Shown here: positions 1-11,400 of the stretch, in pieces
Layout of the letters: each line of letters begins with the position of its first letter
Numbering within the stretch: the stretch's first letter is position 1
Assembly (NCBI GenBank): GCA_963693285.1
Contig: OY848924.1
Span: 4,047,214 to 4,111,213, forward strand
Direction of reading: 5' to 3'
Length of the DNA stretch: 64,000 nt
Origin: Xestospongia muta
Lineage: Eukaryota > Porifera > Demospongiae > Haplosclerida > Petrosiidae
Made by a program: the position numbers and the translations under genes
The notes under the pieces: model-generated
Databases searched by the model: none
The model's input: the letters and a program-made list of their open reading frames with translations, nothing else
What the model was told of the DNA's origin: nothing

Positions 1-2
1 TT

Positions 3-1835
3 TGTGGAAAAGCAAATGCTGGTAAAAGCTCTTTAGCTGCTGTTATATCTTATCATGCTGACAAGTGGTATCATGATATTGATCCAGAAAATTGTGTTGA
101 AAGTGTTGTACTACAAACCACCGGAATTAATTACCAAAGCATTTGTAGTGGGGAAATAGGAAATATCATTATTTTTGATTTTGCTGGACCTGCAGAATAT
201 TACAGTAGCCATGCTGCAGTATGGGAAAATCTTTTGTCAAGGTCACCAGCTATCTTTGTAATTGTAAGCAATCTTACTGATGAGAAAGAGATAATAAAGA
301 GGGACCTGTACTTCTGGTTTGATTTTATCAAGAATGTTACCACTAATTTAAGTGTCCTCAGTCAAGTTATCATTGTTGGAAGCCATATTGGTCTTTTGCC
401 ATGTGAAAATTATTATGAATCTTTTATTAATGAAATTGCAAGTAGAGCCATTCGTGATCAGAATTATACTGGTTTCTTGGCAATTGACTGCCATAGACCA
501 GGAGGTAAAGGTTTCAATGAATTTATGACTAAACTAAAGGAGAGCTGTGAAGCTGTTATTGGCAGAAAAGAAAAAATAAGCTACTACTGTCATTGTCTAC
601 ATGCTTTCCTTCAACAGCTTCAACTTGTTGCCGTTAGCTTAGATGACCTCTGCTTAGGAATTGACAGTATGAATGAGCCATGTCTTTTGTCCGACTGATC
701 AACTGTGTTTAAGTACTTGACCATTCTTGGAAAAAAGGGTCTTGTCTTACTTTTAAGAGATTGGTTAATTATCAACAAAAAAGCTCTCTTAACTGAGGTA
801 AATGGTATTCTTTTTTATGAAAGCATTGATCATGTTTGTAAACCAGTTGCCTGTAATACTGGTATCATGCCAGTGTCCACATTAGCTAACTATTCCCCAA
901 TCACAATACAAAAATGCTAATTCACTTCTTAACAAGTCTACAATTTTGTCACCAAATCGATTCTTGTACTTCTGTTAATAATATCACAAACAATATACCA
1001 TCCGAAGAACCTCCTGTAAATGAAGATGCCAAATACTTGTTTTTTTCCTGCACTTATTAAAGTAGAGAGACCCTTATCAATCTTCAATACAACAGATGGA
1101 TTTGGTTGGTGTCTATGGTGTTCAAATCCCCAGTAATTTCTACCTACACAATTTCTCCATACACTACTTTGTCACTTGGCCTATACCTGTTGTCTTCCTT
1201 CTGACAGTACTGGTATTACTGAAGCCAATCATGAAGTCATGGAACTCTATTGTGATTGTACTATGTGGAAAAATGGCATTTATTGGAAAGATGGGAATTA
1301 TATTGAAGCAATGGTGGAGGTTACTGAACACAATAGATGTGTTACAATTTTAGTTTCATACAGTAATTCCTTGGAAAGTTATGAAATCCGTACATTTCTC
1401 ATTAAAGAAGTACTTAGTCTTAAAAACAAAATATGCTCGTGTGAATTCCAGGAGTTTGTTATTCCTCCTGGTGATGTGAATGATGTTCTTGACAAGGAGC
1501 AGATACATCATATACTCTATTCCCTCAGAAAAGTAGCCCTTGGAGTTATTACAAAATGTCCTATTGGTGATGCAAGCAATAAAATTCCCATGAGTGTTGA
1601 TGTCAGATCTGTTGTTGGTGAAAAAGAACCTTACCTCTGCATTCCTCCCATTGTCATTGAGGCTCTCTTTACAGACAGCAGCAAGGAAATACCATTACCA
1701 CATCACTACATCCAAAATATAGCAAAAGCATGTAAGGAGATGATGCCATTGGTATCTGATGACTCTCATCTCTCAATGAGGGAATGTCTGAACCGATTTA
1801 GCATTTTTACTGGCTGTAATCCTTTGATAACTTAA
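3..1835 (+). pseudogene. Pseudogene C: ankyrin/Roc-COR exon of a ROCO-family gene, 5' cut by window edge
   Basis: Reading frame 3 opens at the window edge with the P-loop of a Roc GTPase (CGKANAGKSS), then the switch motif FDFAGPAEYY and the rest of the Roc and COR-like region, collinear with the large exons of genes A and B. The copy is dead. A TGA at 696-698 replaces an Arg codon (CGA in the paralogues). About one base is missing near 888, shifting the frame. One extra T in the run near 1045 restores it. A TAA near 1132 replaces a Gln codon. The frame then runs to 1835. The switch motif reads AGPAEYY where A and B have AGHAEYY. At the exon end the paralogues have CCTTTG followed by GTAAGT; here it reads ATAACT, so the splice donor is gone. 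Introns are retained, so this is a DNA-level duplicate and not a processed copy. Confidence 0.9.
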
Positions 1836-1875
1836 TGATTTTATAAATGTTAAGTTATTTGGATTTTGTACATAG

Positions 1876-1951
1876 ACTATGTCCTTTCAACCTATTAGAG
1901 AGGAAGAGATACAACATCTAGCCCAAATTGTTTTTTGTATTGCAAAGAAAG
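1876..1951 (+). pseudogene. Pseudogene C, linker exon after COR
   Basis: 76 bp flanked by an acceptor (ACATAG) and GGTATT. Same length as, and clearly similar to, the linker exons at 10215-10290 and 49235-49310 (shared RPIREEEIQ). It follows the defective Roc-COR exon at the spacing expected for a retained intron. Confidence 0.75.
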
Positions 1952-2378
1952 GTATTTAGTCATACCTATCCTTCTTAACATTTACAATAGACTCATGATG
2001 TTGATGCTTAAATTTTTAGCGTTGACGTAGTTAATAGTTGTGATGGTCATAATATTTAAACAATAGCATTAACCTGCTTTTATGTCATATCTGATTTATC
2101 ATACTATTATTTATGTCTCAGTTTTTGTGACAAACAGAAAGATTAGTATCTTGTTAGTGATTTTACAATTGTTTCCTTTTTCTGACTGACATAGCAATAA
2201 ATATTAATAGTATTATATTATTACAATTGCTCACATACCATATATGTTTTAATGTATATACTAATTATACCTAAAAGCTATGCAAATATTGACAAGTAAT
2301 ACTTGTTTTATGACTTTGTATAAGAAGATTAGCATATAACATATTCAAATTTCACAAAGTTCACTTCATATTGTATAG

Positions 2379-2452
2379 AACATACTAAGGAATCAGGTAC
2401 TGCTAATAAAACTGAAGGCTATAATACTAAAGAGTTACCCATAGAACGTCAG
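2379..2452 (+). pseudogene. Pseudogene C, post-death-domain linker exon
   Basis: 74 bp between TATAG and GTATGA, homologous to the 74-bp exons 8901-8974 and 47968-48041 (here HTKESGTANKTEGYNTKELP). The two 60-bp exons and the 315-bp death-domain exon that precede it in genes A and B are absent between 1951 and 2379, so they were deleted. The start of the next exon is recognisable at 2611 (after AACTCAACAG) but soon diverges, and no CARD exon follows. Confidence 0.7.
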
Positions 2453-2620
2453 GTATGATTTATCCTCTTATGTAGTAGATCATGTTAATTGAAGTCACTC
2501 ACAAAGTAAGTTCATTAATGATGAAATATAGACAATTGTTACATCATTAATTTTGCTTAATGTAAACATTAAATACTATTCATCTCATCTACTTTCATTT
2601 AACTCAACAGCAACAACAGA

Positions 2621-3912
2621 GATAGATGGACAAATGGATTTGCTATGTATCACATTTTAATTGTCATGTTTACCAATGCATTCAGAGAGACAGATGTCAC
2701 CTCCTCCTCCTCATACCTATTCAAGTGACATAATATATGAGGTGTACATATATTATATTTCTTAAAATTGCAATAATTATTATATATATACTTTATCTTG
2801 TGTTTTTTTTTTGGTTTTTTTGTTTGTTTAGACTTTAGAAGAACCAGTACAAGATGACCAGGTAAGACTTAGTACAGACATTTATTTGTAGACATATAAT
2901 TATTTTATTATTTGGTATTTATCATATTTAATAACAAACACATTGAACATTTTATTGTTGTCATGTTATTATTCCTTTATTGTAGTAAGCTCTGATATTA
3001 TTAGATGATATAGAATAGACTGGAACTGGAGTACCTGAGGTTTCTATCATTCCATCCACTCATCTATTTATCAATCCATTCATCCATCCATCTATAACCA
3101 ATCATCCATCCACTTATCACTATTAAGAAACTTGTAATATCTTAACAGATTAACATCCTTCACAGACAAACATATCAAATGTACAGATTTTCACTATCCT
3201 CTGATGATGATGATTGTGAGATAACATTTGAATCAGAAACTGACTTTGGAAGTAACTTTTCTTATTTAGTATTGTCATTGTGTTATTGTCTGTTGTTATA
3301 TTATTGTGTTATGTTGTTGTTTGTTGTTGTATTGTTGTTTTGTATTCCATTGTTTACAGTTATTTGTTGTTTTCAATTAATACCTGACAAACTATTAGAA
3401 CCTATATAATTGAGGGTGCTAGTCAACTTGTCAGTGTTTTAAATATCCATTATACCAATTGTTCAATCATTTGTTCTCTTTTTGTACATTAGAGGAAACT
3501 GGTGAGAGTGATGGTAAGAAATGAGCTAGTGTTGTTCTTATGACATGTGATAGACATGATGTGTGATAGACAGAACAAAGAGATACATTATATTTAAGAA
3601 ACAAATAGAGTCACTTGCAGGTCCATGAAGTTCACTAAACGATACATACTCTCTCTCTCCCCACATACACATCCAATACATTCAATCTGGTGGTGATATT
3701 ATCATTACACAAGTCATGTTTAATAGATCATATGTACCTACACAATATACTGTACTTGATGGAGTATAATACAAAGACACTGTTAAAGTTAGTTTTACAT
3801 AATTAGTCGTGTTAAATTAATCATACTATTACCTTAACTATTATATATTTGTCAGACTGTTTCTCTCACAAGGCATGGTAGTCATCTTGCTATATAGACA
3901 TTCCTCATTTAG
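2621..3912 (+). other. Region without a recognised gene; isolated exon-like pieces
   Basis: AT-rich. Contains short exon-like pieces: 2832-2861 (after TTTAG, before GTAAGA, coding TLEEPVQDDQ) and about 3190-3256 (an acidic Ser/Asp-rich stretch before GTAACT, coding SLSSDDDDCEITFESETDFG). The second is repeated near 43325-43380 with its frame kept. Both may be remnants of an acidic tail of the duplicated block. No full gene is visible. Confidence 0.4.
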
Positions 3913-6352
3913 ACCTTCCATTGTCCATTTATTGTATCTTCACTTCTTGACTTAATGGATATCAGTAGTACAGGAGACATTATTGTCAGTGATAAAATAA
4001 AACCTATATTAGAGAAATATAAACAAGTAAGTATAATAATTGACTGAACACTACAACAACATTATTATTAAACAAGGTTCAATTTGTTTCTAAATATTGT
4101 GCTAAGCTATATGACCACACCCATATCATGTTAATACAGTTTTTCTCAGCATATTTCAAATTCCATACACTATTATTGTGAATCTCAAACACTATAATTA
4201 CATGTACATCTATAAGTACCACATACATAATTAGAATGTAATCATTTTAATTGCTGGTGTTAGTGACTTGGTGAAGGTTTTCTCGAGTTTTTTTATTTTC
4301 TTGCACGTTTGGTTTTATGAAGATCTATTATACTGTTGATTCCAAAGCAATTTTGGATTGACGCTTGACTTGTGAGCTATTTTCTCTTAGAATTTGAAGT
4401 GAGTCAAATGTTTTACTTAACAAACAAGGTCTTAAAGAACTGCTACTTAACAAGTGTCACATCAAGCTTAAACATATGTCACATCTAATGTGGTAAAGTG
4501 TTGTCAATTGCTGTACCTGTGGTATAGATCCAGTATAACTTGCATATTTTTATAAATGTTATGATATTACATCAGTTTGAAACAACCTCTTTTGCCAATT
4601 TTCTTGAGCATATTTTCATACATATAGTAGCAGTGATCACTTCCACTATGTATGAAAAACTGCTGAATAAATATAAGGCTAACAAACATTATGTATCATA
4701 CTATAGCTGTGGTAAGGGCTCTGTACTTTAGTGCTTTTCATTTTATTAGCATTCTATGACATTGTTATTTCTCTTATTCTAGATGAAGTCAACTAACTTG
4801 TTATATTGTGTCCCATTCACTACTATATTTGACTATGTACATTATCTCAATGTTATTAGTCCATTAATGAACACCTCTCAATATATGATATATCTGGCAG
4901 CAGCTGTGTCTGACTTCTTCATCCATCCTGATGACATGGTATGTAAAGACCTTCCTTTTAAGTAGTGTTTGTGATAACTTAGCATATTATAATAATTTAG
5001 ATTAGATCTTATTAGAATTCTCTCTAGCTCTAGACTCATTTCAAAGGTAGGAGCTATACTTAACTAGAGTATTTGTTTATAAAAGACATTTGATTATATA
5101 TGTCATAATATGAAAACAAGTAGAGTTACCTGTACTTTGAACCTACTATTATTGTATTTAGTGAAAAATAATTTTGATTAGCTTCCATAATTAATATACA
5201 TATAATAGTAAAATTCTTTAACATGTATACAATAGATATATACTAACATCAGAAGAGGAATTTGAGATTCACTGTTGTGTATATAAACATAATCTTTTTT
5301 ATATTCTTGTCAGGTTGAACATAAGATACCATCATCAACATCATTGAGTCTTCATTTACAACAAGTACCAAAGTTAATAGCAGTATTAACTCAACATTGG
5401 TCACCTAATGCTTTCATTGTCTCCTTTAAAGTATGTGTATTCCATTGATATTATATGATATTAGTCTGTTACTAGTTAGAAACTGATGAGAGTATTGTAG
5501 TTAGTAGAACTAGAAAAGCTCTGACAAAATATGGACATCAAGTAAGTCAGTAAAATAAAAAAATAGAAAAATAGAAAAATATATGTTATGTGCCTTTTAG
5601 TAAAGTTGTCACCTAAGCATATAGTTTATACATACAATATGACCTAGTGTATGTACATGTATGTAGTCAGCTTATGACAGTCAATGTTAGTGAGACATTT
5701 CAGTGTGATCATTTCTACTGCTGAAAAGATATTAAGAGTGCTTATTGAGAAATGTCATTTTAAGTTGTTGGGAATTGTGTTAATATATTTAGACTAGATC
5801 ACAATAAAGTAGTCATGTGACATACCAGTATAATGAATCACAAACAGTTATAAATAGTTCTTGTTATAGACTATGATAGTACTTGTCTTAAGGCAGAATT
5901 TACCAACATGTGTCCCAAGAGCTCTACCTGACATTTTACTCAATTACTTAGGAGTTTTATGCTCCTACCCCTTACATATTTTCTCATTATGCACTTATGG
6001 ACATATCCAATGTTCCATTATCCTTGTGTGGATGATACAGTAATGATGATTGATAAGTAACTACATGCGTCTTTCCTTCATATGTTCATGATCTACATTG
6101 ACATACAAATAATATGACCACTATACTTCTCTATAATAGGTTGTAGTTGCTAATACACTAGTACAAAGGAAAGAGAAAGTGACTGTTGTTGAAAGAGATG
6201 AACTTAATGAAGAAGTACTTTGTCTCTCTGTAGAAGAGAAAGAAAAGGGTGTGGTCATTGAAGAAAAATTGATATCTTATTTGTGTCGTGTACATATACA
6301 ACATTCAACTGATGTACATGACATGTTACATACATTTAATGTTTTATTATGA
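3913..6352 (+). CDS. PPCS: PPCS-like gene, copy 1 (phosphopantothenate--cysteine ligase, C-terminal part)
   Basis: Five exons in one frame: 3913-4026, 4783-4938, 5314-5430, 5476-5541 and 6140-6352 (TGA at 6350-6352), each with a GT donor and AG acceptor. The product would join cysteine to 4'-phosphopantothenate in coenzyme A synthesis, in the cytosol. Recognition rests on the order of PPCS signatures: LLYCVPFTTIFDYVHYL, IYLAAAVSDFF, EHKIPSS, VPKLIAVLTQHWSPNAF, IVSFKLETDE, RTRKALTKYGHQ and VVVANTL. Exon 1 may instead start at ATG 3955; the acceptor at 3911-3912 keeps the frame open in both copies. The modelled product is about 221 residues against roughly 310 for animal PPCS. The N-terminal nucleotide-binding part, with its Asn-Phe-Ser-Ser-Gly motif, was not found upstream. 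It is therefore a 5'-truncated duplicate or has unrecognised small exons. Activity is doubtful despite the intact frame. Confidence 0.8.
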
Positions 6353-8111
6353 ATAGCCAGACTTGATATTGTTATTACCTTTGGAAAAATTTTACTTTTA
6401 TTAATTTTTATTATATGGATTTGTTATACCAAGTTGTCAATATGATTTAAGATAATGTTAGGATTTACAAAGCAGGATGAAGTGTGATGATATAGTTGGT
6501 ACAGAATAATTGAGATCTGATTTTAATATTTGTAACTTATTTGTGAAATGGGACCACTAAACACCTCAAAAAACAGTTTTCAATACATACAGTTATAATG
6601 AGTAGTTGCGCATATTTAACAACTGTATGAATCAGAATTTTTTTTTGAGGTTAACAGTGGTCCTATTTCACAAATCAGCTCACAAATTTTTGTGAGGAGT
6701 GGTTCCTATTGCAAATCAGATTACAATTAATCATGTTATTGTGGAGTATTGTATTGATAGAATGCACAGGTCATTGTTGTCATTTGAATGTGGCTCTTAT
6801 TTTCAATGTCTTTATAAGGTTTGGTATCATTATTATGCTTGTATATTGCTGATGGTCACTCTTGTAGTATATAAAAGATATGCATATATAATAAGAGAGA
6901 AATATATGATTATACATATCTGATCAGTCTTTGTCTTCACAGATGATGTTAGTTTGTGCTTACTTTATACATTGGTGGAAGAACAAGGAAGAACAAGGAA
7001 AAATATAATTTCCCTCCACTTGTTCTCTTTGAAGTAACTGCCACTTGAGCTTAAATCTTGCTGTTCATTTATACATTTTAAAATGATGTTAAAACAACAC
7101 TAGCAACATTCATAGTAAATATGCTTTTGCGTGTTATATAGATATATATTTGTTCCATTTTATCCCATTATCATTATTGGATGAATTCCCTTCATTAGCT
7201 TATACTATTGAGTGCATTATTTATATATTGTGATCATTAGCAAAGGTCTATTTTGTTTGCTGAGAGCAATAAATATTGCAAGTTTTAAACATTTAACCAG
7301 AACTCATTAACTACTCACATAAATATGTATAGTACTACATTATATAGATTTTTCTCTCATATTTATATTAGTAATCCTCTGCAGTATTTTGATATAACAG
7401 TGATTATAGCAATATGACTGCCAGTATTCTGTACAGACTAAATACAGTCAGATATAGAACTTCAAAAGGTAATATTGTATTATTATATTAGCACACAATT
7501 CATTCATATTCAAAATGCCCTTTTTCTTCTTGTAGCATATAATAAAACTTATTGCACAAATCTTGAATGACATCTATTTTGTCAAGATATTCTCCAGTTA
7601 AAGCTAACTTTCATTGATACTTGTATGGTGAAAGCTTTAGATCTGATATTTAGTTCAGAGTAATTAAGGAAGAACAAAGAACTATAGACCTAGTACAGTA
7701 GAGTCAGCTCTTTGAGCTAGTAAATAATTTCCAAAGGACTTTAGTAAATGAGTGTTTATTGTTAGCATTGTTACCTCAGGAACTAGAATCATTCAATAGA
7801 TTATAAATAGTATTATAAATTTAGCAATTATATTTTATAAAAAAGCAGCAATCAAAACATCAAAAACTAATGGCAAAATTTTCTTGGCAATTAAAGTGTG
7901 TATAAACTAACGTAACTATAATAATGAAATATATAAAGCAATAAATGTCAAAATTAAAGGAAGGGAGGGACTGCACACTAATTAAGTAAGTGGAGTTAAG
8001 CCTGTAGTAAAAAGAAAAACATAACAGTATGTCGCTTGAATATAACATTATTTAAAACAAGCAATTACATTATAAAATATTATGTATATATACTATAAAA
8101 TAACAGTCATA
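6353..8111. other. Intergenic region with foldback sequence
   Basis: Spacer between the PPCS-like gene and the 3' end of gene A, which converge here. An imperfect inverted repeat spans about 6541-6680: left arm around GGGACCACTAAACACCTC, right arm around GAGGTTAACAGTGGTCC. The same foldback lies at about 46228-46365 in the second block, so it was present before the duplication. The rest is AT-rich without recognisable coding sequence. Confidence 0.5.
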
Positions 8112-8440
8112 CTAGAGTTTACAATATAATCTCTTACTTTCTAATTGACATTTCATTCTTGTGCCAATATCTCTTAATGTATGGTTCTGGTTCAAAAGGA
8201 AATCACAGATAGCCTTTAAAAAATCAATTCCTTTTTCCTTGACCTGTCGTTGAAGTTCATCAACTATTTTGTCTGCTTTGTCATAAGCATCACCACTCAT
8301 ACGTTGTACATCTTCTTTAAAATCTGATGATATCAATCTAGCAGTAAGGAGCCGGATAATAATGCGAAGGAGGTTAACTTCAATGGCATCACAAATATCA
8401 GCATAATAATCCAAAAATATTTCTGATGGCTCACAAGTCC
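8112..8440 (-). CDS. Gene A last exon: CARD-like domain
   Basis: Acceptor TGTGTAG, then 329 bp to the stop at 8112-8114. Codes an all-helical, charged segment: LLTARLISSDFKEDV, then DKADKIVDELQRQVKEKG, then FLKAICDFLLNQN. The spacing of Leu, Asp and Lys residues and the DKA..hhDpLpp..KG..hhphhp.hL pattern fit the CARD branch of the death-fold superfamily. A DED or unclassified helical bundle is the alternative; a structure-based search would decide. Gene B keeps a homologous exon, with about 25 differences in 103 aligned residues. Confidence 0.65.
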
Positions 8441-11400
8441 CTACACAATATGGCAAGAAAAGGAAACATAACTGAGTTAAAGGTTGTTTAGTAAACACAA
8501 AAATAATTAGTGAATTTTGATATCAACAAGCAAGCAAACAACATTAATTTTATTAACATAAATAAACTACTTAATATCACTATGTCAACTATAACAACAT
8601 AGACTGTATAGGCAGGCATAATTGATTAGTTGATGTCATCACATATATTATATACAGTGGTTACTATTGTGTCTTACATTACCTTGATGTGTACCATGAT
8701 GACTAGGGAGAGTTTCTTCTTTGGGTTCATTTGAAAGTTCTTGTTGCTGTTGAGTAGAGTATAAGTATGTGATAAATAGTATTTTATGTTTACAATAAGA
8801 AAGATTGATGATGTAACCATTGTCTATTATATCATTAAGTAACTGAATTTGTGAATGATCAACATTAACATGATCTAAAAGATAAGAGGATAAATCCTAC
8901 CTGATGTTCCATAGGTAACTTGTCAGTATTATATTCTTCAGTGGTATTAGCAGTACATGATTCCTTAGCATGTTCTATAGGATATAAAGTGAACCTTATA
9001 AAATGTGACATGTTATATACAAATCTTATACAAAGTCATAATACAAGCATTATATAATAATAGTTGCATAGCCTTTAACTATAACTAGAGTGTACATTAA
9101 AACATATATGGTGTATGAGCAATTACAAAAACATACATTCAATCCTAATTGCTATGTGAGTTATATTTCACTAAAAACTGCTAAAATATATTTACAATTT
9201 TGTTCAATAGAAAAGTGAGGCATAGATAATATTATGGTAACTTAAGTCAGGCAAGACCTACAGAGCAGGTTAATACTATAATTTTAATATTATGACTATT
9301 ATATAATTAACTGAATCGAGTCTAAAATATTTATGTAGCAATATGATGAGTCTATTGTATATTTACTTGGAGCTATCTGTTCTTTAGAACTTTCTTCTTT
9401 CAATGACTGGTATATTTCCATAGCTAGGGCTTTGTTGTTAACAAGTGGTCCCTTTAGAAGATCTAGAATTGTGATCCATGTGACAGGAGCACCTCCACCT
9501 TGACCATTCATGTCCAACCAGTGCTGAATAATGTCACCAAGTCGTGTTTGATTTTCGAGGGTAGATTGAGCCAAACTTCGAAGATTATTATAACTCACTC
9601 CAAGGCCATCTCCAATTTCACGCCATGAAGCATTAATACAGGCTAGTCGAATTAAAACTTCACGTCTAGTAGGTTTGACATCTAAAAGGAAATTAAATTG
9701 AACAATTGTTAAGAATGATTCTATTAACTTACATAATTTAGGAAAATGACTAAAATCATCAGTGGATGTACATTGCTTTAACTCTTGTGTACCTGTAACA
9801 TGATATTAGTTAAACAATAAAAGCTGCACAAATATTTCTAATAGGCAATAGTATAGAAACATAAAGATATGCTATTGTCTTTCAAATTATGAGCAACTAA
9901 GCAAAACTAACACACACACACATAAACAAATTGTAAATTAGGACATATGAAGTCAAAATAACACCTGTCAATGTAATTGGTTTTCTACTAAAAGCTGTAT
10001 TATTCTTTACATAATTACTATATAACAGGAATGTAAAAAGTAAACATATTACATGTCTCTATTGTTATTATATATTACAATGCATACATGAATATCAAAC
10101 ATACCTGATATATCATATGTACTTGATAATTGTATCTGTTTATTAGGACTAGTGGTGACAGATTCTATAAACAATAATAAATATATGTTACACAGGACAG
10201 GTATGATAACCGACCTTTCTTTGTAATATAAACAACATCTTCAGATAGACATTGTATCTCTTCCTCTCTAATAGGTCTAGAGGATATAGTCTATGTACAA
10301 AATCCAAACAATTAAAAACTTATTCAATAATTAATTAACTTACCAAAGGGTTACGACCAGTAAAAATGCTAAATTGATTAAGACGTTTCCTCATGAAATG
10401 AATGCAATGAGATGACAGTGGCATTATCTCCCCACATGCTGCCTCTACATGTCGGATGTAGTGATGTGGTAATAGTACGTCCTTGTTGCTGTCTATAAAA
10501 AGAGCCTGAATAACAATCGGGGCAATGCAGAGGTAAGGTTCTTTTTCACCAACAACAGATCTGACATCAACTCTTTTAGTAGTTTTATTATTTGCATCAT
10601 CAATAGGACATTTGGTAATAACTCCAAGGGCTACTTTTCTGAGGGAATAAAGTATACGGTGTCTCTGCTCCTTGTCAACAACATCGTTCATATTACCAGG
10701 AGGAATAACAAACTGCTGCACTTCACACGAGCATATCTTGTTCTTAAGACTAAGTACCTCTTTAATGAGAGATGTACGGATCTCATAACTTTTCAAGGAA
10801 CTACTGTGTGAAACTAGAATTGTAACACATCTATTGTGTTCAGTAACCTCCACCATTGCTTCAATATCATTCTCATCTTTCCAATATATGCCATTTTTCC
10901 ACATAGTACAATCACGATAGAGTTCCTTGACTTCACGATTTGTTTCAGTAATACCAGTACTATCAGGAGGAAGACAACGAGTATAGGCCAAGTGACGAAG
11001 TAGTGTATGGAGGAATCGTATAGGTAGAAATTGCTGAGGATCTGGACACCATAAACACCAACCAAATCCATCTGTTGTTTGGAAGATTGGTAAGGGCCTC
11101 TCTTCCTTAATAAGTGCAGGAAAAAACAAGTATTTGACATCTTCATTTACAGGAGGTTCTTCAGATGGTATATTGTTTGTGATATTATCAACAGAACGAG
11201 AATTGATTTGGTGACAGAATTGTAGACTTGTTAAGAAGTGTACTAGCATTTTTGTATTGTGGTTGGGAAATAGTTTAGCTAGTGTGGACACTGGCATGAT
11301 ACCAGTGTTACTGGTAATGGGTTTACAAACACGATCAATGCTTTCATTGAAAACAATACCGTTTACCTCACTTAAGAGAGCTTTTTTGTCGATAATTAAC

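Noticed and set aside
234..698. Stand-alone 154-residue protein starting at 234
   Set aside because: The frame is open upstream to the window edge with the P-loop; position 234 is only a TTG codon inside the Roc domain, and the stop is a nonsense change.
4540..4731. 63-codon plus-strand frame (ends KANKHYVSYYSCGKGSVL) as a PPCS exon
   Set aside because: The flanking exons splice in phase 0 without it, and in copy 2 the frame is disturbed by a base insertion near 44739. It lies in the intron between exons 1 and 2.
10814..11146. 110-codon minus-strand frame inside the Roc-COR exon (also 49832-50164 and 1096-1353)
   Set aside because: Alternative frame of the conserved Roc-COR sequence. It recurs in paralogues only because the DNA is similar; the main frame is the one with GTPase motifs.
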